From assembly GCA_000149265.1 (NCBI GenBank), contig CH003361.1, positions 109,731 to 173,730 of the forward strand: 64,000 bases of DNA, in the 5' to 3' direction. Below the pieces are notes generated by a model. It saw only the letters and a list, made by a program, of their open reading frames with translations, was not told where the DNA came from and searched no databases. The translations under genes and the position numbers were made by a program. The stretch comes from Ciona savignyi. Lineage: Eukaryota > Chordata > Ascidiacea > Phlebobranchia > Cionidae. This document shows positions 49,253 to 61,500 of this stretch, piece by piece. How positions within the stretch are numbered: the first letter of the stretch is position 1; every line of letters begins with the position of its first letter.

Positions 49253-52200
49253 CTGGTTTCAGTGAGAAAGTGGGAACGAGAGTAGTAAGTCGGTATGGAG
49301 AATCTTGTTTGGGGCAAAGAAAAGAATTCGGAGGTCAGGTGCAGTGAACGCGCTTGTTTTTGGGGTTTCAGTTCAAATGGTTTCAGACAATCTTTTTTAT
49401 GTCAAGTTTGTTTTTTAAAATCAGGTACGACTCAGGTACGAAATCTTATACCATTACTCTAAGTGCTAAACTTTCGTTTTCTTGTTTGTTCCTCAAAAGT
49501 GTTTGGTTGGTTAGTTTATACGTACATTAGGCGGCTAAAACGGTTGGAAATAGTTAGGCGAGCTACCTTAATTTTCCACTAAAGAGTGCATTGTTTTACC
49601 GGGCGGGTTAAATCTAGATACGTTTAATATGCGATTTGCATATGATTGGAAAGAGCAATCGCCAGGTTCCATTTTACTCATGGGGTGACCGACACTAATA
49701 CCTGTGTTTGTTATATGGTTGGGACGTTTCTTCTGTATTAATTCATTATATTAAACCACTGGGTTCGGGCAATATCACCGAAGTGTCTTGCTTAGAAAAA
49801 ATCGACAAAGCAAGCATCTTGTTTGGTGCAACTGCCGTTTGGCTGACAAACGACGCCGTAATCGACTTAGCTGATCAACCAGTTTAGTCGATTGTATTAT
49901 TCAATACAAAACCACTCAACCACAAGAAACTACGTTTTAATTTGTATAAATGTAACATGGTGTTTAAAATATAAAAAAAAAACTTTATAAAGGAGGACCC
50001 CATCTACTAAATTCTAGGTTTACGATTTTTCTGCTCCGCCCCGAAGGTTTTTGTAATCATCTACGGAAAGCGGAAGGCAGCCGGGTTCCTAAAAAATTCA
50101 ATTCGTCTAGCCAAGTTTTAATATTCCTTCAACAAACGTTTATTTGAATACGCTCGTTTATTTTGACTGAATGGAAGACACGTAAGGCGGTCACGGTGAA
50201 TTTTGAAATAAACTTGTTTGATTTTCAAAATTGTCAAATATATTTAATACTTAATTATACCAAATTAAGCTCATTAGATATCCATACACTCGTAATTTTA
50301 AATATTGCTAAAACATAAATCAATTTAAATTTCATTTTCACGTGAATGTTTTATACGTAGTATTGGATTGCAAATGTGGTCTATACCAATGTGGTTTCCG
50401 ATCACTATATTTTGTGCGTGCGGGGCCACTTGACTTTGATACATGTTTATTATAATGAAGACGCCTTCCCTTGTCCGATTGACTCGTTAAACAGAAGTTC
50501 ATGGCAAGGGTGAAGCGAGCTACCCCGTTAACAAGCTCATCTCCTTGTTATAATCGACATTTATGGGGTTCCGTTGTCAACTTGGCCGACAAAAGTCACA
50601 AGGTCAAGTCTGCTACAATGTAACGTCCTTATCAAGGCCCAAGATCGCGGCTAAGGTTGTGGTCAGTCCCACAGCCCACTTTACAAACGTCCAACTTGTT
50701 TGCATAACTCCTTCTAATTGAACAAAGCTTACCGGTGTCAATTTCTTCGTGGTTTCTTTTTTAACTCTCAAAGATTTTTTAAAAAAGTCTGACTTGTAAC
50801 TGTTTCAAGTCAAGATTACATGACTAAAGATGACCTTGATGCACTTTGAAATGGGTCGTTAATTATCACTTAAAAGTTCATATGATTTGTGTTTGTTTCT
50901 TACTCTTTCAAACCATCCGCTTTGTCCATGCAAACATCCGATATGTTACAACAAGGGGAGTGTGTGGTCACTAAAGATTGATCTTTAAAAAGATAAGTGA
51001 GTGTTAATGCAAAGTCAATGACAGTTATATACACAACATTATCCAAGGATACGATACAAAAGGATATTCAAGTCCATTCCCCGTGAATGGGAAATCGCAA
51101 GTGGCGTTTTATATTACAGCGCGGGCATTCGTCAGATTATTTGGCGCACACTTTCGGGCTAAGCCTACCTTTGGTTTAACGGAGCTATTGCAGTGTCCTA
51201 GATATGATTGAGACGCTACCTTAGTTTTGGTATAACCCAATAATCCAATGGGTTTGGGCAAAGTTCACTAAGTACTTTCCACAACTATCTAGCAATCAGT
51301 TTTAAACTCGAAATTTTTGGGTTAAAGACCAAAGACGTACATAACCCACTAAGCTATTCGGTTAGAGAATGATTAAATTACTTCACAATCTTTAAGCTAC
51401 TTATATTTTATTGTGTGAAATATAGCCGCAATTGAGAGGTTTATACAAAGTTAAACTCATTTAGATCTTCTATTTCCTTCTTTAAAAATATAACTATCAA
51501 TCATTCCTAACTGGTATATTTTCGCAATTCGCATAAACTTACCCCAGTAGCGAATTACTGTTTGGCACGGTACCCAACTCCACCATTAGCTCTACATTCC
51601 CTTACTGACCCTCATCAATTGAATTGGACCAGTCGGCTCCAGCACACAGCCTCCCAGAACGTTTAAACGGATTTTGAAAGTGGCTAAATTGGTCTGTCAA
51701 CAGCAGTTATATTGTTTCGGATGTTGCGGTCGTATTACGGTAGCCCAAAAGTTGGTGGCAGGCTACCACTTTTATTTGTTTGCAATTCGTGGATATTTGT
51801 TTCCACGGAAATGAATATGTAAAGCGCACCAAGAGAGGTTTTCCTGTTATGTTAAATATGCTAAAACGAAACCGCTGCCAACAAACGTTTCAGCCATATA
51901 CCGGCGCTAATTCTTTTATAAACACCTTCTCACTTTTTTAGTTTATAATATTTTAAATAAAATTCAAATAAATACATCCTGATTATCATTTATGTATAAA
52001 AAGTATCGTTGCGAATTTATTTTACAGTTAAAAATAATCGATTAATCATAATTTCTGAACAATTAAATAAATAAAAATCACTTCTTAGCTTTTTTATCTT
52101 TCCGCAGCTATTTTCGAACCCACGGCCACTGGATTCCGCTTTAATTTTGTGTATTATGAGTTTGTGTATTATATACGAATCAATATTATAAACCCATTGA

Positions 52201-53450
52201 GACAGACAAACGTCCCATGAATAAATTTATCTTTATAATAGTCCTTCTTCTGACAGCACCGAGATCCCGAGTGTCGAATTTCTAATCCTTCCCCGATACT
52301 AATGTGTTGACAAATGGACAATGGCGTACAGGTTTCACACGTGCCCATCTTCATAAGCTCAGTCGTCTTATTTACCGATTGATGTGTTTCATTTTTCTTT
52401 TTTGAGCATACCGCCTGTTAAGGTTCGTTTAACTTGTCAAACACAGCACGTTTTGGATGTTTTGCAGTTATTTATTTTGCTAAGCCACACATTTCTAAAC
52501 TTCTATGACAGCAGGGTAAACTTTTCTGTTTCGGGTATATTGCAATTGATGTTTGTTTGTATTTTATTAAAAAATAAATGTCCCAAACAACATTTTTACT
52601 GTAATTTTTCTCCCAATTTCAGCCAAAAATGTCCTTTGCTTTCAATATACACGTTACCGTCACAGCCTTTTTCCGATAAAATAATTTTTTAATGCCCACC
52701 CGCTAATGCGAACTATTTAAACGACTAAATGCAAGAAAACACAACTTAAAAATAACATGGGTCGAAATTTTAACACAAATCAGTTGATGCTATTATAAAG
52801 GTTTGAGTCTGAAACCAAATGACGTAACAAATGGTTCTGCCATAGATTTGATAAAATAAGTTGTTATTTAAATATGACACAGAAAAATGATTGGATTTAT
52901 TTGTAAAACCACGTTTATGATGGGCCATTATGAAGCGCAAATAGCTCGTATGATCTCCTGTAGCTGAGCCATATGACGGATTACATTACACTTGTGTATT
53001 TTTAGAGATCTGAGGCTAATACATAATGAGGAACAAGATTAAATGAGATGTTCTCACGCACATGGGTATTTTTTCATTTTATGAAATCTGGACGGTAAGG
53101 GTTTCACTGACATTTATCGTTGAGGACTTTCTGTGTCATGAAAACAGTGACGTAATATTTAAAATTCTTCTCAGCCAGTGTTTCGTAATTCTTTCCTGAT
53201 TGTTGATTCACGGTTGGATTACCGGCCACCTGCGCTGGTATAAATGAACGAAGTGAAAGTCTTAAAAGTCAACCGAGTAAAAACACATTTGCTATGTTTG
53301 TTGTCTTTTCAAAGGCCGCACACGCGCCCCAACCGATGACTTGCTGGGCCACCGACTTAATTAACGTTCGGTCGTGTCTGGAATAAGTTTGGGGCGGGTT
53401 AAGCTGCTGCGCGAAAGGCGCTTGAAGTGCACTGTTCTCTGTGAAAACAA
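49253..53450. other. Gene-poor region with SINE remains
   Basis: No exon is supported. Minus-oriented SINE material lies at about 49750-49860 and 51048-51365; the latter keeps CATTCCCCGTGAATGGGAA, GGAGCTATTGCAGTGT and TAACCCACTAAGCTATT. The rest is AT-rich without clear structure. It lies upstream of the ETS gene and could hold its enhancers. Confidence 0.45.
51048..51365 (-). repeat. Full-length but diverged SINE copy, minus orientation
   Basis: On the plus strand the 3' tail comes first (AAAAGGATATTCAAGTCC, CCCCGTGAATGGGAA), then GCGGGCATTCGTCAGATTAT, TTTAACGGAGCTATTGCAGT and the tRNA-like end with AACCCACTAAGCTA. It spans about the same length as the 42272 copy. Confidence 0.65.
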
Positions 53451-53453
53451 TGG

Positions 53454-53722
53454 CCCTGCCAAGACGCAACGGTTCGACTCAAGCAAATGATGCGAAAAAT
53501 TTAATAACATTCACCGATGGCCTGTTCCAGAGTCCCCAGTCCCAGTCGAGCGCGTCCCGGGCCTTGATAGGCGGCTTAACGCAGTGTGAAGTTCAATGGG
53601 CTGTTTTGATGAACCTCATCCATACAACGCCACCCATTAAAAAATTACAACTACCAGATTTGCCTACAATGTCGAGGTACCTCTATCAAAGTTCACTGCT
53701 GGCTCGCTTCGGTGATATTTAA
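53454..53722 (+). other. Open frame of about 90 codons, unclassified
   Basis: An ATG after aaaaca opens a frame reading MALPRRNGSTQANDAKNL through FTDGLFQSPQSQSSASRAL to TAA at 53722. It is less AT-rich than its surroundings and could be a first exon. No convincing donor, poly(A) signal or known domain is visible, so a chance frame is as likely. Confidence 0.22.
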
Positions 53723-56700
53723 TAATAACAATCCTTTGAAAAGCTCGCTCAGCACGCGCCTCATGCTGAATATCTAAGTGAAACCGTGCTTCGTGATTAC
53801 AATTCGCCATCTGTACGATGTCACGCAATAAGAAGTGAATTAAATAATTGTCTTTCATTGTTAAAACTTAGTTAAACATCCAAGTTTTCTCTCACAGCTT
53901 TTAGTTTGGTTTAGAATAAAAACCAACGCCCTGAAATAGGCAATATAGCCACTTTTAAGTTAAAATGTTGCTATATAACACATTTTAAGGCAATGATATC
54001 TCTTACACGTGACGGGTAGGAAGGACACTGGCCGACAATATCAGTGACAAACATCATTGCATTCCAATATAAATCAGCAGATATTTTGATTGGACATATA
54101 ACGGCAATTAGTTCAGATCACGTTTCTATAGTTCGTTGTTTTTAAACACTTCTCAATATTACACCGTGTGTGTTTTTCAGGCCAATCTTGCGCCGTTTCA
54201 ATTCTCCGCAAAAACTGAAAGATAAAAATGGATCTTTGCTCTTTGGCGCAACAAGTGGGCCGATAATTTATAGACGACATTTGACAGGTGTCGTCGGTCA
54301 TCTGTCAATAAAGCTTTCTTTGTTTTTTTTGGAATAATTATAATTCTACACTGTTTAATTATTGGTTGTTATTTCTTTTTTTTTACTTTGCGTCATGATT
54401 AATAGAATAACATGTCTAAATTTAGCATCGGCCAGAACCAGGATTTTTAAGTGAAGCACTCCATCTGCTAATCCTCAGAGAAACGTCACTTTTGAAAGTA
54501 GCCGATTACGATAGAAAGCGAAACACGATAATCCGAAAGTCCGATTTTACAAGGCTCGGATTAGCGGTGGTGTTTTTTCTTGCAGCCGCTGTCTCGTAGT
54601 TGAACCGTGCACCACTTTTAACTCAAAGCTGTCAATTTTCCTCTTCGTGAAAATCATAGTTTTATTTATTAAAGGCAACGGTAAATTTTATTGTATTTTA
54701 TTTAGCTGTGTTTGGATTTAATTATGTGATATATAAATATATATATATATAATATCGATGTTCCTAAACATGATGCACGTAATAACAAGTTTGTGATATA
54801 TTGAATATTCAATGATCAAACCACAACTTTACCTTTCAATGGGGTTATATTCTTAACAAAATTATTTTGCTCGTATTGCGGCATACCCTTACTGTATACT
54901 TTTTTTGTTGTGACAAAACGAGCAGCTGACTGGATCAAAAAGGCGTTGAGGCAGGACTCCGCCTCACAGAAGTGCTGAGCCATGCTCGAAGCCCATTCCT
55001 ATGTTTGTGTAGGGCCGGCTGCAGGGGCGACTGCTCTCTTCTGTCTACTTAACCTTGCCAAAAAGTTACATTTAAAAGATCCAGCCTTAGGTTTCTGACC
55101 AAGGGATGGCCCCCTTAGGATAAAGACATGTTTATGTCTGCCCTTAATCTTACTGTATGTTCATCTGTTCACTGTGTTTGTATTTCAGTGTCTGGTCCAT
55201 CATGGGGTAAGTGGCCAATGGTGGTCACGTTGACCCCTTGACCCGTTATACTCCATGCACGAAACACCTGCAATATTTCCCAAAAAATCAAACAGTTCCA
55301 GCCACGTACAGTCAGTTTGTCAATGATAGTTTTTGGCTCTATATAAGAGAGCGCGGTTATTATATCGTTCTGCACTTTTTGTAGTAAATCTCAACATTTT
55401 ATTTTCGGCCACACACTGGATATTAACACCTTTTGGTTTCCTTTTTTGCTGGCAAGAGTAATTTACATACGCCGAACTTATGGGTTATCGTGTAACGGAA
55501 GGAAGATATGTTTTTAATCAAACCAACAGACAATCGGTCGCGTGCCGGATTGGTCGTCTCTTCGTTTGTACAATCACAATGTCATCCTACATATCGTAGC
55601 CATAGGTTTTCGGAAATAGAAATGGACAGCTGACGAAGGACCAATAGATCTTCAAACACAAGCCTGGTTATGAACTATTATAATAAAATATTTGATTATA
55701 ATTCGAAGAAGTAAGATATGTCGTTGTTAAAGCATACAAATTTTATGACCGATCAAAGCGTGTTATTGAATCCGTTGTTTTATTTAATAAATAAAAAATA
55801 TTTTGCCGAGCACTATCCGATTTTATAGCGAAAGTATAGATTAAACTTCAAAACCCTTTTAAAATGTCATGTCGTCAGACTGCATCTATAAAACTACTCT
55901 TCACCTGCCGTATGGTAGTGATTATGACAACACAATATGTCGTGTGGAATACAGGAAGTTCGTGTTTTGGTCTAGAAGTGGCTTCCCACTTGTAGCTCGG
56001 GCCGGGGTCAAATTGAATAATTCGTTCGATGTCACAGTTAAACTGGACTGAATGGCAAAGATTAAAGAAAACGCTTTGAGGTTTCTTTTCATCTCGGAAA
56101 TATTGATGTTGCTCAGTGGATGTTTATCCAATTAATTCTATTTTTAAAAATCTCTTACTTTGACACTTTTAAATTATATCCAAAATTAATATTCATTTTG
56201 TCTTTTTAGTAATTGCATGCGCATGAAACTTAATGTGTAATATTTTATTTGTTATAGCACAAAATGGACTTACATACTTTGCAAACGATGTAAAATAACT
56301 TGTTTCGAAACAAAATTACCAAGCACTCATTGTGAGGGTTATATGTGTTATTCAATTCCTAGTATTGCTTAAATATTTACAATATGTGTTTTTTATTTCA
56401 ATTTTTACTGGCCACGCAAAAATCATATTACGGGTAAACACCCATTTAGTTACCCGAAAAATGTTACTTTTGTATTAAGATTTTTCTTCTCTTCTAACAA
56501 CTCCATTGGAATTTATCAATCGACTTTCAAAAAAAGAGCTTCGGCAAGATGCTTTAAGTATCAAGTTAAAACAGTAACGTAATGAATCGTTAATCGGTCG
56601 ATGGAATTCAAAAGATGATCCCGCTCTTGAAGTCGGTCGCACGAGCCAAAGCAATAAAGCACTTCAACCGACGTCTCATGTCGTGCTCGGGTTTCAATGC

Positions 56701-58452
56701 ATAATCTTTTTTCCGTGATCCCTAAACTAACATATTGCAAAAGTCAACGAGCAAGGCGACAAGGCCCAGCTATTCAAGTGCATAAACTTAGATTTTGTTT
56801 TTAAGGGGAGCAGGATTGGACGGGCGACCGGCACATCATTCATCTGTGTCATGCAACACATTTTCCTTTCTTATTTTGACTTCATCCGCCCCGGATTTTC
56901 TCCAAGACGTCCTGTCGTTCAAGTTACACTCCGGGGACCCTTTGATATTCAATACATTAGAAAGAAAATGTTTTGTTAAAATCTTCTTCTTTGATCTCAT
57001 AAAATATTTAGTATTTTGCATTGAAGAAACTTTGCAAAATAACTTTACCTTTAAAACATTAGTTTATTAAATCTAAACTATGACATCCTAATGATACGAG
57101 TATTCCTTACATGGCATACGATATTCTAATTGAAATTGCTTGGACTAAAAATCGTCGTTTGGGTGTCGCATGGGTCATTGTTTTTGGCACTGATGGAATG
57201 TGGTCTTAATATCAGAGAGCCAAACCGAACGGATGTATGTTCCATTTCATGTTTTAAGTTAGCCAGCCGTATCCTTGTTGGTGAAACGTTATTCAACTTA
57301 AACTGCTTAAAACGGATCTATGCGGTTACATGCATTTGTTTAGTTGGAGCGTGGTAACTCAACATAGCGAACCTCGGGGTTTTCACGACGGTACTTTTAT
57401 TTAAATGTGTGTACTCATGACACAATATTTCCGAATTGTTAAGGGATGATTAAATAGCTTGTTTTTGCATAAATCGACAGTTTGACGTATATGGTTCCAT
57501 TTATATAGTCCAACACGCAGCGTTCATATTTACGAAAAACCGGAAAGATTTAGGTCTGATGGCCTGTTTCTGGTCGCTGTAATAACACAGCCGCAGACTG
57601 TGTATGTGTTCCCACACTGCCACATTACCATGCAGTATGTTTGGGCAGGCCGTTGTGAGGTCGCTGATTTCGATCTTAAAGGCGAGCATAGAAACTGGCT
57701 TGCTACCAGACCACTTGAAATGTCGCCAGCCTGCCTTTCACTGTACAACATCCGCCCTTAAAGGCCACTTCGCAGACCCTGACCATGAGATGTGCAATTA
57801 GCCTCGGAGGATTTGGTTTATTGTCTCATGCAGTGCATTATACAACACAATGAGTTAAGATTACCACCAAACAAGCCAATCGACCTCCGGTACTTTTTGT
57901 TTGTGCAACAAACTGGCTTTCCTTACATCCGACTGGAGTCTAGCCAATCAGTTAAACAAGGGTCCACGCACAAGCGTGTTCTTTTGTTCCTCCAGTCCTA
58001 AAGCATCGTCCCGTACCATGTGTGGTAACCTAGCTTGACAGTTAAAACTGTGTTAGGATCATGTACATAAGCATCCAAAGCATCCATTAATTATACTTTT
58101 AATATTTGGAATTAATAAAATATACTGCAAATTCTTTTTGGCTTTGGGTTTCTTAAATATGTTGAAGACATACAGAATATATATCACAGTGCCAAATTAA
58201 AATTTTGGTTATTTATATTTGTATAAACAAGCATTATAAGTATACAACACTGGAGGTTTAAATGAGATAAAAAATATAGCAATAAAATAAATTTGTGTCC
58301 CTTGCAATTGTAAGCAACTTCACGATCAGTGGTTTCTTCCGTAAGCTGACACCGGCGCCACTTTGCTATACTATGACGTAACAAGGCGACGTACAATCTC
58401 ACGTGACCGAATTACTTCTGGGTTTAATGAGAATTTATTTATTTGTCAACAG
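53723..58452. other. Gene-poor region
   Basis: I found no supportable exon. Short TA-rich tracts occur at about 54735-54752. Around 54945-55010 a moderately GC-rich stretch contains the hairpin TGAGGC...GCCTCA and may be old repeat DNA. Several frames of 60-90 codons exist on both strands at about 56800-57800 but lack splice or start support. Confidence 0.4.
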
Positions 58453-58545
58453 GGTTCCGTGGGACCCAACGTTTCTCCGAGCTCCCCCGGGCCTGGACGA
58501 CTGGCTTACAAACAGGATGCACCGTGGACTACATGGTTATACTAC
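58453..58545 (+). CDS. Isolated exon-like block of 31 codons
   Basis: A pyrimidine-rich acceptor (atttgtcaacag) precedes 93 bases of open frame, which end at a good gtaaga donor. The frame reads GSVGPNVSPSSPGPGRLAYK then QDAPWTTWLYY; both borders are phase 0. The block is markedly GC-richer than its surroundings. The Pro/Ser-rich then Trp/Tyr-rich composition looks like part of a regulatory protein, but I cannot name it. The rest of the gene would lie at other exons far away or beyond 64000. Confidence 0.5.
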
Positions 58546-61500
58546 GTAAGACAACCCCTAAGTTCCAACCGTCGTAACTATTTTTACACGCTTAGTGCGT
58601 CATCATGTATAGATAGAATTATCTTTATCTAAAAAGAAATTGATCCACCGTACATTTTACAAAAATAACTTGAAGAACTAATCGAAGCTACCCTTTATGT
58701 ATATCTAGTAATTTTTCATCGATTAATAATAAAAATTACATATATATATTCAGTAATAATATAATGCAATGCCACAAAATTGTTTTATGTGATACTTTTG
58801 TGTTACCTAGAGCGTTGCTTCGCTAACTCAAGTCACATTTAGAAACTTAGTCAATTTTTACGGCACATTGCAATCTGTAATAAGTGTCTGATAACTGTAA
58901 TATTCAAATTTAAAAAAAAACTTTTTTTTTGGTAAAAACTGTGTCAAAAATATTATTTTCCCGCGGCACACCTAGCATTGTCTTGTGGAACAGAAGTGTG
59001 TCGCTGCAAACTGGTTGATAATGAACCACAAGCTAAAAACATAGTTCTAGCGTAATCATTTATATCGAGTAGTACCCCATATAAACGCAACGTTTATTAG
59101 ATCTACAGACCAAATGCGTCACTTTAACACCCTTCCGATGCTGTAGCCATAACTCGAAAGGTTACTCTCGTTCACTCAAAGTGATCTCATCTCATTGCGA
59201 TGTTGACTCAGAAGCACTGTCACGCAAACCAGTCCCAATGTTTACAAATAGCTAATTCCAAATGGACTTGCGCATTTTGCCTATTGTTATACAACTCTAA
59301 GCGCTTAATAGATATAATAAATACATTTGCGGATATTTTTCGTTTTAACATTTGCAAACTTGCTTTAACACTTGCTTCGGGAAGGGGAATGGCAACGACA
59401 TTATTAGGTTAGGTGCTGTACGTTGAACTTTCTGTTTGCAAAATGTGCAAAGTGATTTATAGAATTATTACACTATAGTTAATTTTATTATGTGTTTATA
59501 TTGCATAATTTGTATTTTTTATAATCAAAATTTTTGTTGTTGGTGTAGTTAAATGTTAAGGTCTAATGTCAAAGCCACCTTATTTTTTTACTTTTCTTTC
59601 CGCCCGAGCGAATAGATCCGCTCTCTAGACAAGCTTTCACTCCGAACAAGCTGTATTGCCCGCAACGACAGGTGTAAATCCAGATGTCTTTTATCAAGCG
59701 GCCGCCAATCTTCTTGCTTGAGCTTGAAAAGTAAACGTCACCCAGTAGGAGAATTTAGGGTTGGAAACCATGCAATTTAGCACTGGCCTTTTGTTCGCAT
59801 TGCGACTTGCAAAATATGGGTTTCATCATTCGCTTAAGCGTATAAAAAGTCGCATACATTTTTCCTATTCTGCATCTTCACTTTATTTTGTCTTTTACAA
59901 TCTTGGTGTGCTATAAATTTACATTGTATGTTGCACATAAATGCTTCTTTAATTAAACGATTCCCATTAAATACGGCATCATCAAAGGACCGAGAAAATG
60001 GAGGTTATATGACGCGGCCCGTTTTCGCCTGACAAACCCCAGAAACCTTTGAAATATTTACAGCGGTCAGAACAAATATTTGTGATTATTTCATGCAGGC
60101 GTGAGAAAAGTCCAGCACTACCTGGCCAAATTTCAGGCCAATACGTGGTGAATACAAACCGCTGGTCAACAGGCCAGGCCTGATTATTGCAGGTCAGGGC
60201 GGTTGGGGTGAAATGAACGTGGGAACCGGACACCGGCTCGCAGGAGTCCGGTAGTTAAACCGAAGTGCGAATCTAGCAAAGCTAAATGTAATCTTATTAA
60301 ATATGCTATATGTCGTCATCTTGATAAATATTATTAAAAGACTCGTTTTATGTTTAAATGCTGATTCACATATTTTATTGGAGGGATTTTAAATAGATTC
60401 AGTTTAATTTGAATCTGCAAAAACCGTTTTATAGAAAGTAAGTTAATAAAATTTATCCAGACAGATACTTTATGCTTTAAAAGCTTTCAGCGGCATTATA
60501 TATTTGTGTGGTCGACTTATTTGCGAGTGGCAGCAATGTCTAATTTACTTTCTCCGCGAAAGTGTCGCCAATGGGGCAGTAAATATATTTTACGATTGAA
60601 AAGTAGTCACGCACAAGAGAGTTGGTAGGTTGCCGGTGAGAAATCAGTCCGACGCTCCCCACAACACCTCGTAACTCCATTTTGTCAATAATCGAATCGT
60701 TTGAAGTCGTCCCCGAAAACATCCGATACAGGTTGATCCAAATATCCAGGGTTAAAAAATTTACGCCGCTGATATGGAAGTAATTTTGCGTGGTGCTTTA
60801 AGATACAACGAAGTCCAGACGTCCGGCAAAACGAACCATTTTTTCGCACGGCTCTCCATTCATAAAATCGTCTCTTCCCACCGGTTTCGGCGTCACAACG
60901 ACCTAGTCCAATCTACTTCACTAGACATGTATGCAGTCAATAACTACACAATAAGCAAGCTAGCCATGTGGTCTTCACAGCACTATGTTTGCCATACATG
61001 TTGGGTGCCTGATAATGGATTCCTTCCGACAGTGTTCGCTTCAGTGAACGGAATCAAATCTCACATAGTAGACAAGGGGCGTGCAGGGCCAGTGGTTTTA
61101 CCCATTGCTTAATCAGACGCAAAATCACTACGACTTCGGGTTTTATTTTAATTAAACACCCACTGCAATTCGAAGGTGGGTGTCATGGGAAAGCCATTGA
61201 TTTGTATGTTTAAAAACATTGCAACAATAGCATTAACAAATGAGCTCATATTTAACGCTTTAGAAATCGTTTTATATCAACAGGATGATCTAATGGGAAA
61301 AATAAAATCGTGATTTTAAAACCAACCATTATTCAACCATTATTCATTGCAAACTCCTCTATATCTCTCGTAGATTTATGTACATGTAAAAAAACAGAAA
61401 TATGAAACCTACTATGTTAAAGCGCATGAACAGTTCAATCAATCAGACACAAACTCCTGAATATATATCATCATAGAAGTTTAACTTTAAACCCCAAGTC

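Noticed and set aside
60774..61112. 112-codon plus-strand frame
   Set aside because: It begins with ATG but has no splice signals, domain, poly(A) signal or distinctive composition; a chance frame of this length is possible in 64 kb.
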